A stretch of DNA of 44,252 nucleotides, taken from an uncultured Pseudoflavonifractor sp. Lineage in GTDB: Bacteria; Bacillota; Clostridia; Oscillospirales; Oscillospiraceae. Within the stretch, counting starts at the first letter, position 1, and each line of letters opens with the position of its first letter. The stretch spans positions 1 through 44,252 of the forward strand of contig NZ_CALXEG010000025.1 of the NCBI RefSeq assembly GCF_944387275.1. Reading direction: 5' to 3'. Made by a program: the position numbers and the translations under genes. The notes under the pieces were generated by a model. It made no database searches, had not been told where the DNA came from, and saw only the letters and a list, made by a program, of their open reading frames with translations. This document shows positions 32,122 to 40,355 of this stretch, in pieces.

Positions 32122-32778
32122 ATGATTAAAATTGCACCCTCGCTGCTCTCAGCGGATTTTGCCAATCTCCAGCGTGACATTGAGCGGGTTCCCAACGCCG
32201 ACTGGCTCCACGTGGACGTGATGGACGGCATGTTCGTGCCCAACATCACCATCGGCGTGCCGGTGGTCAAGTCCCTGCGGGCCTGTACGGACAAGTTTCT
32301 GGACGTGCACCTGATGATCGAGAAGCCGGAGCGGTACATCGACGCCTTTGCCAAGGCGGGCGCCGACCTGCTCTCCGTCCATCTGGAGGCCGACCTGCCC
32401 CCCGCCATCCACCGGGCGCTGGACCGGATGGAGGAGAACGGCGTGAAGAAGGGCATCGTCCTGCGCCCCATCACCGGCGCTGAGGCGGTGATCCCCTATC
32501 TGGAGCGGGGCCTGGACTTGATCCTGGTCATGACGGTGGAACCCGGTTTCGGCGGTCAGGCCTTTATGGCCGACATGCTGCCCAAGCTGGAGGCCATCCG
32601 GGGCTATATTGAGCGCTACTGCCCGGGCTGCCACCTGGAGGTGGACGGCGGCATCGACCCCGCCACCGCTCCCCTGGCCGTGAAGGCGGGGGCCAACGTG
32701 CTGGTGGCCGGCTCCGCCGTGTTCGGCAAGCCCGACCCCGCCGCCGCCGTGGAGGCCCTGCGCGCCGCCGGTATGTGA
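32122..32778 (+). CDS. rpe: Ribulose-phosphate 3-epimerase
   Basis: A 218-residue TIM-barrel enzyme that interconverts ribulose-5-phosphate and xylulose-5-phosphate in the pentose phosphate pathway. The metal and acid-base residues are H30, D32 and D35 region (HVDVMDG), H63 (DVHLMI) and D175 (VDGGI). The phosphate loop VAGSAVFG is present. GCGGAGG precedes the ATG. recR follows after 25 bases, so the two may be co-transcribed. Length is normal for the family. Confidence 0.97.
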   Translation: MIKIAPSLLSADFANLQRDIERVPNADWLHVDVMDGMFVPNITIGVPVVKSLRACTDKFLDVHLMIEKPERYIDAFAKAGADLLSVHLEADLPPAIHRALDRMEENGVKKGIVLRPITGAEAVIPYLERGLDLILVMTVEPGFGGQAFMADMLPKLEAIRGYIERYCPGCHLEVDGGIDPATAPLAVKAGANVLVAGSAVFGKPDPAAAVEALRAAGM

Positions 32779-32803
32779 TTTCGAATATTTTGGAGGATTT
32801 TCC

Positions 32804-33406
32804 ATGCAGTACTTTCCCCCCGCCCTGGAGAAGCTGGTGGAGCAGTTCCACAAGCTGCCCGGCATCGGCCACAAGAGCGCCCAGCGGCTGGCCTTCTATA
32901 TACTCTCCCTGCCCGACGAGGACGCCGCCGCCTTTGCCCAGGCCATCACCGACGCCAAGCGAGCCATCTCCTTCTGCCCCGTGTGCCAGAACCTGACCGA
33001 GGGCGAGGGGCCCTGCCCCATCTGCCAGAGCCCCAAGCGGGACCGGTCCACGGTGTGCGTGGTGGCCGACCCCAAGGACGTCATCGCCATGGAGCGCAGC
33101 CGGGAGTATAACGGCCTCTACCACGTGCTCCACGGGGTCATCTCCCCCATGAACCACGTGGGGCCCGACGACCTGCACATCAAATCCCTGGTGGAGCGGG
33201 TGGGCAGCGGCGAGGTGAAGGAGGTCATCATGGCCACCAACCCGGACACCGAGGGCGAGGCCACCGCCATGTACCTCTCCCGGCTTTTGAAGCCCTTCCA
33301 GGTGAAGGTCACCCGTCTGGCCTACGGCATCCCGGTGGGCAGCCACCTGGAGTATGCCGACGACGCCACCCTGATGCGTGCTCTGGAGGGCCGGCGGGAG
33401 ATGTGA
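32804..33406 (+). CDS. recR: Recombination protein RecR
   Basis: A 200-residue RecR, which with RecF and RecO helps load RecA on gapped DNA. The order is a helix-hairpin-helix (KLPGIGHKSAQRLAFYIL, residues 18-35), a zinc finger (CPVCQN...CPICQ, residues 58-76), a TOPRIM domain (VVADPKDVIAMERS onward) and the C-terminal segment. dnaX, a frequent upstream neighbour, is not here. A strong terminator follows. Confidence 0.97.
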   Translation: MQYFPPALEKLVEQFHKLPGIGHKSAQRLAFYILSLPDEDAAAFAQAITDAKRAISFCPVCQNLTEGEGPCPICQSPKRDRSTVCVVADPKDVIAMERSREYNGLYHVLHGVISPMNHVGPDDLHIKSLVERVGSGEVKEVIMATNPDTEGEATAMYLSRLLKPFQVKVTRLAYGIPVGSHLEYADDATLMRALEGRREM

Positions 33407-33417
33407 TGTTTTCCACA

Positions 33418-33456
33418 AAAGAGGAGGCCGCGGTTGATAACCGCGGCCTCCTCTTT
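33418..33456. terminator. Terminator between recR and the small minus-strand gene
   Basis: A perfect 18-bp stem with a 3-base loop GAT and AAA/TTT ends serves both convergent genes; CATCTTTTC follows on the plus strand. Confidence 0.85.
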
Positions 33457-33467
33457 CATCTTTTCTT

Positions 33468-33668
33468 CTATGGTTCCAGCATCTCACGCAGACAGGCAAT
33501 CTTTTCCCCGTCCTCCATCTCGTCGCTGAACACGATCCCCGCTATCTCCCACAGCATCTGCCGGCTCTCTTCCTGCATCGCTGCTTCAATATGCTCTATC
33601 CCCGGGATTTCCACTGTTACCTTGCCGCTGCGAATCATATTCGCTAGAATCATGTCCAGCTGTTTCAT
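33468..33668 (-). CDS. Small hypothetical protein divergent from an RHH regulator
   Basis: A 66-residue acidic helical protein starting MKQLDMILANMIRSGKVTV. I do not recognise it. The ATG at 33668 is chosen over upstream in-frame ATGs, which lie in the AT-rich control region; GTGAGAAG before it is a modest ribosome site. It is divergent from the ribbon-helix-helix gene and shares the control region with the inverted repeat at 33731, so the regulator may control it. Confidence 0.6.
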   Translation of the reverse strand: MKQLDMILANMIRSGKVTVEIPGIEHIEAAMQEESRQMLWEIAGIVFSDEMEDGEKIACLREMLEP

Positions 33669-33730
33669 TCTTCTCACATCCGCTATACTTTTTAATATCA
33701 AATCGTTATGCATAAATAATATACAAAGTG

Positions 33731-33759
33731 CTACACAATGTAAAGTACAAATTGTGTAG
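33731..33759. promoter_or_regulatory. Inverted repeat, probable RHH operator
   Basis: CTACACAAT and ATTGTGTAG form a perfect 9-bp inverted repeat with 11 bases between, 14 bases before the RHH start codon. Small RHH proteins often bind such sites and repress themselves. The surrounding 33670-33770 is strongly AT-rich. Confidence 0.6.
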
Positions 33760-33772
33760 TTGGTGATACTCC

Positions 33773-33961
33773 ATGGCAAAAAAATTTAAACTCCCAGCCG
33801 TTCCCAAAACCACACAGAAGAATGTACGCTTTCCCAATGACATTATAGAGCAGGTCGAGGAGGCTATCCGGGGAACAGATGTCACCTTTTCTGCCTTTGT
33901 GATTGAGGCCACACGGGTGGCCCTGGAAAACCTCCGTGAGGAGGAAGAAGGCCAGGAATAA
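33773..33961 (+). CDS. Ribbon-helix-helix DNA-binding protein
   Basis: A 62-residue protein with an Arc/CopG-type fold: a beta strand (KNVRFPNDI) and two helices (IIEQVEEAI and FSAFVIEATRVALENLREEE). It probably acts as a dimeric repressor at the inverted repeat just upstream. Lone RHH proteins of this size occur as antitoxins or plasmid-type copy regulators; the divergent partner is not a known toxin. A strong terminator follows. Confidence 0.8.
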   Translation: MAKKFKLPAVPKTTQKNVRFPNDIIEQVEEAIRGTDVTFSAFVIEATRVALENLREEEEGQE

Positions 33962-33988
33962 CGCCCTTTTATGTCCCCGAACATGCAG

Positions 33989-34025
33989 AAGGCCGGCGGC
34001 GCAGTATCTGCGCCGCCGGCCTTTT
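33989..34025 (+). terminator. Terminator after the RHH gene
   Basis: A perfect 16-bp stem with loop TAT ends in CCTTTTATT on the plus strand. It also lies just after the asparaginase stop on the other strand. Confidence 0.88.
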
Positions 34026-34036
34026 ATTGCCTTGTT

Positions 34037-35044
34037 TCAGATGCCCTTGTCCACGGTCACCTCGCCGCAGAGGCTGCGGGCGAAGAGGGCCCGCACCTGC
34101 TCCGGGTCGCCGGTCTGGCCCAGGGACCACATGAGCTTGGTGACGGCGGCCTCGGTGGTCATGTCATAGCCCTGGATGACCCCCTCGGACAGGGCCTTCT
34201 GCCCGGCCTGGTAGAGGGAGAAGTCGCTGCGCTCATAGAGGCACTGGGAGCACACCACCACCGCCATCCCCGCCTGGACGGCGGCGTGGAGCTTGGAGAT
34301 CAGGTCCCGGCGGATGAAGTGGAGCCCGCCGGCGCCGAAGGCCTCGATGACCACGCCCCGGTAGTGCATGGACAGGAGCATGTCGAAGATCTCCGGGTTC
34401 AGGCCGGGGGTCAGCTTGATGAGGAACACGTCCCGGCACAGGGCGTCCCGCAGGGCGCAGGGCTCCCCGCTGGGGACGGGCAGCGCCTCAGGCCGCAGGA
34501 GCAGCCCGGCGGCGCTGATCTGGGCGGCCAGCGGCCAGTTGACGCTCTCAAAGGCGTCGAAGCCGGTGGTGCGGGTCTTGACCGCCCGGCAGCCCAGGAT
34601 CACCTTCCGGTCAAAGGCCACGAATATGCCCCCCACCCCGCTGGCCGCCATGGCAAAGGCGGTGCGCAGGTTCTCCAGTCCGTCGGTGAGGGGGTGCTCG
34701 ATGGGCAGCTGGGAGCCGGTGAGCACCACGGGAACCTCAATACCCCGGAGCATAAAGGAGAGCACTGAGGCGGTGTAGGCCATGGTGTCGGTGCCGTGGG
34801 TGATGACGATGCCGTCAAAATCCCCCCGGCTCTCGTACACCGCCCGGGCGATGACCTGCCACTCCTCCGGCTGGATGTTGGATGAGTCCATACTCAGCAG
34901 ATCCCGGATGGTGAGGTCGTAATTGTCCGCCAGGCCGTACAGCCGCCTGGCCAGGCCGCCGCCGTCCAGCCCCGGGGCCAGGCCCTCCGCTGTGGGCCGG
35001 GAGGCAATGGTGCCTCCGGTGGTGAGAAGCAAGATCTTTTTCAT
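34037..35044 (-). CDS. ansA: L-asparaginase, type I (AnsA-like)
   Basis: A 335-residue asparaginase that hydrolyses asparagine to aspartate and ammonia. The first catalytic threonine is T12 in TTGGTIA, and the second catalytic segment HGTDTMAYT is at 83-91. No signal peptide is seen, so it is cytoplasmic. ATG 35044 follows GAGGGAA; the 17-codon upstream extension overlaps the divergent promoter and is not likely to be used. It is a single gene. Confidence 0.94.
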   Translation of the reverse strand: MKKILLLTTGGTIASRPTAEGLAPGLDGGGLARRLYGLADNYDLTIRDLLSMDSSNIQPEEWQVIARAVYESRGDFDGIVITHGTDTMAYTASVLSFMLRGIEVPVVLTGSQLPIEHPLTDGLENLRTAFAMAASGVGGIFVAFDRKVILGCRAVKTRTTGFDAFESVNWPLAAQISAAGLLLRPEALPVPSGEPCALRDALCRDVFLIKLTPGLNPEIFDMLLSMHYRGVVIEAFGAGGLHFIRRDLISKLHAAVQAGMAVVVCSQCLYERSDFSLYQAGQKALSEGVIQGYDMTTEAAVTKLMWSLGQTGDPEQVRALFARSLCGEVTVDKGI

Positions 35045-35076
35045 GAATCCATTTCCCTCTTTTAAGGATTTCTTAA

Positions 35077-35105
35077 TTGCATTTCGTTCCGGCATCCTCT
35101 ATACT
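35077..35105 (+). promoter_or_regulatory. Promoter of the DUF4234-DUF2752 pair
   Basis: TTGCAT (35077-35082) and TATACT (35100-35105) are 17 bases apart, followed by GGAGGAG and the ATG at 35141. Confidence 0.75.
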
Positions 35106-35140
35106 GAAATTCAGAAACCAATCTGAACGGAGGAGAGCTT

Positions 35141-35494
35141 ATGCATCAGCGCAATGTTGCCCTCTGCATCGTCCTTACCATCATCACCTGTGGTATCTAC
35201 GGCCTGTACTGGATGGTCTGCCTCACCGACGACTCCACCGAGGTCACCGGCATGGGCCGCACCAGCGGCGGCATGGCCCTGGTGTTCACCCTGATCACCT
35301 GCGGCATTTACAGCATCTACTGGGCCTACAAGATGGGCGAAAAGCTGGACATGGCCCGGGCCCAGCGGGGCGTCCCCACCGGCAGCCTGGCCATTGTCTA
35401 CCTGGTCCTGTCCCTCTTCGGACTGAGCATCATCACCTTCGCCCTCATCCAGAGCGAGCTGAACAAGTACTCTTTCAACGGGAATGACTTCTGA
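35141..35494 (+). CDS. DUF4234 membrane protein
   Basis: A 117-residue protein with three membrane helices (about 6-26, 45-65 and 84-104). The repeated segment TxITCGIYxxYW occurs twice (IITCGIYGLYW and LITCGIYSIYW), the mark of DUF4234. Function is unknown. The ATG has GGAGGAG before it. Its end overlaps the next gene by 11 bases, which suggests coupled translation. Confidence 0.87.
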   Translation: MHQRNVALCIVLTIITCGIYGLYWMVCLTDDSTEVTGMGRTSGGMALVFTLITCGIYSIYWAYKMGEKLDMARAQRGVPTGSLAIVYLVLSLFGLSIITFALIQSELNKYSFNGNDF

Positions 35495-35882
35495 GGTCAA
35501 AGGCCGCCTGAAGCGGCTTCTCCTGCGGGCGGGCCTGATCCTGGGGATCGGGCTCGCCTATGCTGTTTTTGCGGGGCGGAGCGGGCTGTCCCTCCCCTGT
35601 CCCTTCCACGCCATCACCGGCCTGCTGTGCCCCGGCTGCGGGGTCACCCGGATGTGCCTGGCCCTGCTGAGGCTGGACTTTGCCGCCGCCTGGGCCGCCA
35701 ATCCGGTGCTGCTGCTCCTGCTGCCCGTCCTGGCGGCGCTGCTGGTCCGGCAGTCGGCCCGGTACGTAAAAAGCGGGCGGTCCGCCCTCAGCAGAGGGGA
35801 ATCCGCCCTGGTATGGGGTATGGTGGCTGTTCTTCTGCTGTGGGGCGCCGCCCGGAACCTGGTTCCGCTGCTTTTCTCCTGA
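35484..35882 (+). CDS. DUF2752 membrane protein
   Basis: A 132-residue protein with three membrane helices and the DUF2752 signature CPFHAITGLLCPGCGVTR (residues 39-56), a cysteine-rich motif near the membrane surface. Function is unknown; it often occurs beside other small membrane proteins, as here. It overlaps the DUF4234 gene and is convergent with the next gene. Confidence 0.87.
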   Translation: MTSEVKGRLKRLLLRAGLILGIGLAYAVFAGRSGLSLPCPFHAITGLLCPGCGVTRMCLALLRLDFAAAWAANPVLLLLLPVLAALLVRQSARYVKSGRSALSRGESALVWGMVAVLLLWGAARNLVPLLFS

Positions 35883-35883
35883 C

Positions 35884-36474
35884 CTACCGCAGCATGCGCA
35901 GGGCCAGGGGGAGCACCAGCTCGGCCACCTTCCGCTCTCCGGCTGCGGACAGGTTGTGCCGGGGCAGCTTCCGCTCGCCGTACCAGCGGTCCGGATCATC
36001 CCGCAGGGCCCGGTACAGGTCCACAAAGGGCACGCTCCGCTCGTCGCACAGCCGGCTCAGGCCGTCGTTCCACTTGGGCAGCCGGCTCTGGACCAGCTCT
36101 CCGGCGTAATCCTTGTCAAACCAGGGAATGCCCAGGGTGATGACCCCGGTCCCCTGGGACTTGGCCTGGCGGAACATGTCCGCCATCTCGCCCAGATAGG
36201 CCGCCATGGTCCGCCCGGGCCGCCGGATATCCTCCATGCCGAAGCCCAGGACGCACAGCCTGGCCCCCGCGCTCCGGGCCGCAAAGGTCTCCCGGGCGTC
36301 CGCCGCCGTCTCGCCGGGCACCCCCTCGTTCCGCACTGCGGCCTTGGCCCCCAGCGCAGCCAGAATGGCCTCCATCTGGGCGGGCCAGGCCTGCTCGATG
36401 GGGCCGCATTTTCCCTCATCTCCCAGGAAGTAACGGGTGTTCCCGTCTCCCAGGGCCACAATCGTCCGATTCAC
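35884..36474 (-). CDS. SGNH/GDSL-hydrolase-like protein with altered active site
   Basis: A 196-residue protein of the SGNH hydrolase fold. The four sequence blocks can be placed but differ at key points. Block I reads GDGNT, with glycine in place of the catalytic serine of GDS. Block II is NEGVPGET, normal. Block III reads GFGMED where GxND is expected. Block V reads PRHNLSAAG, keeping the histidine but not the aspartate. It may be a non-catalytic relative or use another mechanism. It is convergent with the DUF2752 gene and lies 35 bases after a GNAT gene. Confidence 0.75.
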   Translation of the reverse strand: MNRTIVALGDGNTRYFLGDEGKCGPIEQAWPAQMEAILAALGAKAAVRNEGVPGETAADARETFAARSAGARLCVLGFGMEDIRRPGRTMAAYLGEMADMFRQAKSQGTGVITLGIPWFDKDYAGELVQSRLPKWNDGLSRLCDERSVPFVDLYRALRDDPDRWYGERKLPRHNLSAAGERKVAELVLPLALRMLR

Positions 36475-36509
36475 ACACTCACCTTATTTCTCTCTGCATC
36501 TCGCCGGCC

Positions 36510-37223
36510 TCAGGCCAGCAGATCCCCCTCGGAGATCACCTGATACCAGTGGGAGATCAGCCGGGTCTGGACAAATCCGGCCGACCGGTACAGGTCATAG
36601 GCCAGAGCGTTGGCGGTGGAGACCTTCAGCCAGGTCCGGCCGAAGCCCTCTCCCGCCAGGAGGGCCATGACGGAGCACAGCAGCTCCCGGCCCAGACCCC
36701 TGCCCCGGAAGTCCTTGCACAGGCCCATGCCCTCGATCTCCGGGTCGGCCTCCTGGAAGCCCAGCAGGTAGACCCCCACCGGCACCCCGTCCAGCATGGC
36801 CAGGCCGCAGCGGCTGCCCTCGGCCTGGATGCGCTCCAGGTCCGTGCGGCCGCAGGAGGCGGAGTTGGGCACGTCGAAGAAGCACTCGTTGTACAGGGTC
36901 AGCCACTGGCCCACCTTCTCCCGGCTCAGGGGCTCCAGGGTCAGCTTTCCCTCGGGCGGGGGGCAGGTCCTGTCCAGGGGCCGCTCCAGGCGGAGCATAT
37001 CGTGGCGGAACTCCAGCCGGTAGCCGTCTCCGCTGCCCTCGGCCAGGGGCGCCGCCGGGTCCAGAGACGCGGCGTATATCTCCGTGGCGCCCTCTCGCAG
37101 CAGGCTCCGGGCCCCCTGACGGATCAGGCCGTCCACCTGGTCGGGCCAGCACCGGCGGATCCACATATATCCCTTCCCTTTGGCCGGGATTTCTTTTGTT
37201 ATGATCTCCAGCTCAGGCTGCAT
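36510..37223 (-). CDS. GNAT-family N-acetyltransferase
   Basis: A 237-residue protein. The C-terminal half (about 95-235) is a GNAT domain with the acetyl-CoA motif FRGRGLGRELL and a later VSTANALAYDLYRSAGFV. The N-terminal half (1-90) looks like a degenerate, non-binding domain. The substrate is unknown. It probably forms an operon with the SGNH-like gene downstream. Confidence 0.85.
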   Translation of the reverse strand: MQPELEIITKEIPAKGKGYMWIRRCWPDQVDGLIRQGARSLLREGATEIYAASLDPAAPLAEGSGDGYRLEFRHDMLRLERPLDRTCPPPEGKLTLEPLSREKVGQWLTLYNECFFDVPNSASCGRTDLERIQAEGSRCGLAMLDGVPVGVYLLGFQEADPEIEGMGLCKDFRGRGLGRELLCSVMALLAGEGFGRTWLKVSTANALAYDLYRSAGFVQTRLISHWYQVISEGDLLA

Positions 37224-37346
37224 GGCCTGTTCCTCCCGCTCTATTCTGTATTGGATGAATTTTTATTATACAACGCGGCCGCCTCCTGTGCAAGTCCAAC
37301 GGCCTATTCCGTCCCCCTTTCCCCTGTTTTTTGTCCAAATCATCTG

Positions 37347-37394
37347 AAAACCGGCAGGATCTCCCCCGCTGAGAGGAGACCCTGCCGGTTTTTA
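37347..37394. terminator. Bidirectional terminator after amt
   Basis: AAAACCGGCAGG and CCTGCCGGTTTT form the base of a hairpin (37347-37392) with a partly paired centre. T runs follow on both strands. On the minus strand it ends the amt transcript. Confidence 0.8.
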
Positions 37395-37420
37395 TCTTGA
37401 TCTGCGGTACCGCAGTTGTT

Positions 37421-39133
37421 TTACTCCTCCCCCTGGAGGGCGTCGTAGCCGTGCTCACCGGTGCGGACCTTCACCACGTCCTCCACCCGGTAGACAAAGA
37501 TCTTGCCGTCGCCCACGTGGCCGGTGTACAGGGTCTTTCTGGCCGTATTCACCACCTGGTAGACAGGCACTCTGGACACCACGATGTCCACCTGGACCTT
37601 GGGCAGCAGGTTGATGGACATGGGCACGCCCCGGTAATACTCGGTCCGGCCCTTCTGGATGCCGCAGCCCAGGACCTGGCTCACCGTCATTCCGGTCACG
37701 CCGATCTCGCTCATGGCGTCCTTCAGCGCCTCGAACTTGCTCTGGCTGCATATGATGGTCACCTTGGACAGGAGCACGTCAGACGCGGGCGCAGCAGGCG
37801 CGGAGGATACCTGCACCGGTACGGCCTCGTCCAGGCCGATGTGCCCTTCCGCCACGGCCTTGGGATAGGCGTTCTCCCCCGCCACGGCGGTCATGCTGGT
37901 GGTCTGGCTGAAATCGGCGTAGGCGGTGGGCAGGCCGTGCTCGTGGATATCCAGGCCGTCCAGCTCCTCCTGAGCCGTGACACGCAGGCCGATGGTGTGC
38001 TTGAGCACCGTGAACACGATGGTCATGGTCACGGCCACCCAGGCCGCCACGGACACCACGCCCAGGCACTGGGTCAGGAAGAACTTGGGGCCGCCGCCGT
38101 AGAACAGGCCGCCGTCCACTGCCAGCAGACCGGTCAGCAGGGTGCCCATCATGCCACAGACGCCGTGGACGGAGATGGCGCCCACCGGGTCGTCGATCTT
38201 GACCACCTTGTCGAAGAACTCCACCGCCAGGGGCAGCACGATGCCGGCGCAGATGCCGATGACGGCAGCCCCGAACACGGACACCATATCACAGCCCGCG
38301 GTCACAGCCACCAGGCCGCCCAGGGCCGCGTTGAAGGTCATGGACACGTCGGGCTTCTTGAAGCGGACCCAGGTGAAGATCATGGTGGTGACGCAGGCCA
38401 CCGCCGCCGCCATGTTGGTGGTGACGAAGATAGTGCCCGCGGACACCAGGGTGTCGTCCCCGGTCATGGACACCGTGGAGCAGCCGTTGAAGCCGAACCA
38501 GCAGAACCAGAGGATGAACACGCCCAGGGCTGCGATGGAGAGGTTGTGGCCCAGGATGGCCCGGGGCTTGCCGTCCTTGTCATACTTGCCGATGCGGGGC
38601 CCCAGCAGCTTGGCGCCCACCAGCGCCGCGATGCCGCCCACCATGTGCACGGCGGTGGAGCCGGCAAAATCGTGGAAGCCCAGCTGGGACAGCCAGCCTC
38701 CGCCCCAGATCCAGTGGCCGGAGACCGGATAGATCACAGCAGAGATGATCAGGGAGTAGATGCAGTAGGAGATGAATTTCGTCCGCTCCGCCATGGCGCC
38801 GGACACGATGGTGGCCGAGGTGGCGCAGAACACGGTCTGGAAGATGAAGAAGGCCATCAGGGGCACGCCCTCGGGCAGGATGGCGCTGTAATCGCCCCGC
38901 ACCAGGGGGTCAAAGCCGCCGATGAGGGCCCCGGCGCCGCCGAACATCAGGCCAAAGCCCAGCAGCCAGAAGACCGGTGTGCCGATGCAGAAGTCCATCA
39001 GGTTTTTCATCAGGATGTTGCCGGTGTTCTTGGCCCGGGTGAAGCCCGCCTCGCACAGCGCGAAGCCCGCCTGCATGAAGAACACCAGCGCAGCGCCCAC
39101 AAGCACCCAGATCGTGTTGACCGAAGAATACAT
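37421..39133 (-). CDS. amt: Ammonium transporter fused to a PII signal protein
   Basis: A 570-residue fusion. Residues 1-430 form the 11-helix Amt channel (ALCEAGFTRAKN and WGGGWLSQLGFHDFAGSTAVH). After a linker, residues 452-570 form a complete GlnB/GlnK-type PII domain. Its T-loop is KGRTEYYRG and its B-loop is TGHVGDGKIF; the end VEDVVKVRTGE is also typical. In most bacteria GlnK is a separate protein that blocks Amt when nitrogen is plentiful; here the regulator is tethered. The family includes such fusions. The leader carries two terminator-like hairpins. Confidence 0.95.
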   Translation of the reverse strand: MYSSVNTIWVLVGAALVFFMQAGFALCEAGFTRAKNTGNILMKNLMDFCIGTPVFWLLGFGLMFGGAGALIGGFDPLVRGDYSAILPEGVPLMAFFIFQTVFCATSATIVSGAMAERTKFISYCIYSLIISAVIYPVSGHWIWGGGWLSQLGFHDFAGSTAVHMVGGIAALVGAKLLGPRIGKYDKDGKPRAILGHNLSIAALGVFILWFCWFGFNGCSTVSMTGDDTLVSAGTIFVTTNMAAAVACVTTMIFTWVRFKKPDVSMTFNAALGGLVAVTAGCDMVSVFGAAVIGICAGIVLPLAVEFFDKVVKIDDPVGAISVHGVCGMMGTLLTGLLAVDGGLFYGGGPKFFLTQCLGVVSVAAWVAVTMTIVFTVLKHTIGLRVTAQEELDGLDIHEHGLPTAYADFSQTTSMTAVAGENAYPKAVAEGHIGLDEAVPVQVSSAPAAPASDVLLSKVTIICSQSKFEALKDAMSEIGVTGMTVSQVLGCGIQKGRTEYYRGVPMSINLLPKVQVDIVVSRVPVYQVVNTARKTLYTGHVGDGKIFVYRVEDVVKVRTGEHGYDALQGEE

Positions 39134-39159
39134 AGACTCTCCTCCTCTAAAAATAGTTT

Positions 39160-39240
39160 AAGGGGGCGTACTCCACACACTGAGTACGCCCCCTTGCGTA
39201 AAAGAAAGAGGCGCTAAGAATACTTCGTATCCTCAGCGCC
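39160..39240 (-). promoter_or_regulatory. Two tandem terminator-like hairpins in the amt leader
   Basis: On the minus strand the first hairpin is GGCGCT/AGCGCC with a 14-15-bp stem (39210-39240) followed by TCTTTCTTTT. The second is a perfect 14-bp stem (39160-39173 with 39182-39195) followed by TTAAACTATTTTT. Both lie between the promoter and the amt ATG. This points to transcription attenuation; the signal is unknown. Confidence 0.65.
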
Positions 39241-39257
39241 CTTGCTTTGATGGGTTG

Positions 39258-39286
39258 ATTTTAATCCCGTTTTTGAAAGTTGTCAA
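39258..39286 (-). promoter_or_regulatory. Promoter of amt
   Basis: A perfect TTGACA (39281-39286) and TAAAAT (39258-39263) are spaced by 17 bases on the minus strand. A 12-bp palindrome ATTTGATCAAAT (39321-39332) lies about 35 bases upstream of the -35 and may bind a regulator. The AT-rich rest up to 39513 holds nothing else I can name. Confidence 0.8.
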
Positions 39287-39513
39287 TCCGAAACTTTCAT
39301 TTCGTTTAATATGATAAAGTATTTGATCAAATGAGCCTTATGCCTGCAATTTCTTACAAAATCAACTTTCCATATCTTTATTTTTCTATTTCAAAAATAT
39401 CATCGCGTTTTGTTTGCATCTCTCCGGACGCCAGGCCGGGCCAGCCGAATAGAGAAGCAGGATTTCCGTCAAAAACGGTCCTCTTTCAGCCGTGAGGCCC
39501 GGCACTCCTGCGC

Positions 39514-40239
39514 CTACAGCCGCACCTCCACCGCCTCCGCCATGGTCAGGCTGTCCGGCGTCACACGGCAGGTGTGGGCCAGGATCTCCACCCCCGCCGC
39601 CCTGGCCCGGCGGAGCGCGTCCCCAAAGGCGGGGTGGGTCAGGTCGTTGGGGGAGAAAAAGTCCGCCCGCTCCATCTGGATGACAAAGCACACCGCCGCC
39701 TCGTACCCGGCGGCCTTACAGGCCATCAGCTCCTCCAGATGCTTCACGCCCCGCTCAGTGGGGGCGTCGGGAAAGTAGACCGCCCCGTCCCGCTCCAGGG
39801 TGACCCCCTTCACCTCCACAAAACCCCGGCGGCTCTCCCCGTTTTCCGAATACTCATAGTAGAAATCAAACCGGGAATTCCCCCACGTTTTCTCTCCCTG
39901 GAGCAGGGTCAGCCCGTCCCGAAACGCCCCCGACCTCGCCCACTGGGCGAACACCTGGTTGGGGGCCTGGGCGTCCATATTGATGAGGGTCCCCGCTCCG
40001 CCCTCCGCGCTGCCCTTCTCCACTGCGATCAGGTCATAGGCGGTCTTACGGGCCGGGTTGGTGCTCTTCTCCAGGTAGACTGTGGTGCCGGGAACCAGCA
40101 GTTCCCGACAACGCCCTGTATTTTTTACGTGGCATATTACAAAATCTCCGGTTTTCTCCTGGCCCTCCAGGGCCACATGGGCGATAAACCGGTTGGGCCG
40201 GGCCAGGAATATCCCCCGGCTGATATGGTGGTAATGCAT
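39514..40239 (-). CDS. sfsA: SfsA-family nuclease-like protein
   Basis: A 241-residue SfsA protein. It has an N-terminal OB-like part (ARPNRFIAHVAL, then HVKNTGRCRELLVPG) and a C-terminal restriction-endonuclease-like fold (SRFDFYYEYSENG, then FVEVKGVTLE and PDAPTERGVKHLEEL). The E-V-K motif suggests DNA or RNA binding or cleavage. E. coli SfsA was linked to sugar fermentation control. ATG 40239 has GGAAGGACGTGAG before it; the upstream extension of the frame is not supported. Confidence 0.93.
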   Translation of the reverse strand: MHYHHISRGIFLARPNRFIAHVALEGQEKTGDFVICHVKNTGRCRELLVPGTTVYLEKSTNPARKTAYDLIAVEKGSAEGGAGTLINMDAQAPNQVFAQWARSGAFRDGLTLLQGEKTWGNSRFDFYYEYSENGESRRGFVEVKGVTLERDGAVYFPDAPTERGVKHLEELMACKAAGYEAAVCFVIQMERADFFSPNDLTHPAFGDALRRARAAGVEILAHTCRVTPDSLTMAEAVEVRL

Positions 40240-40355
40240 GGTCTCACGTCCTTCCGGGATATGATACCACAGCCAGGCCGGGAAGGGAATGGGCTTTCCC
40301 AGCCGGCGGCAAAAAGAGCGCCGGGCAAATGCCCGGCGCTCTTGGGATGACATGC

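Noticed and set aside
39134..39260. Glutamine riboswitch or ANTAR target in the amt leader
   Set aside because: The two hairpins lack the conserved bases of the glnA RNA and the hexanucleotide loops of ANTAR targets.
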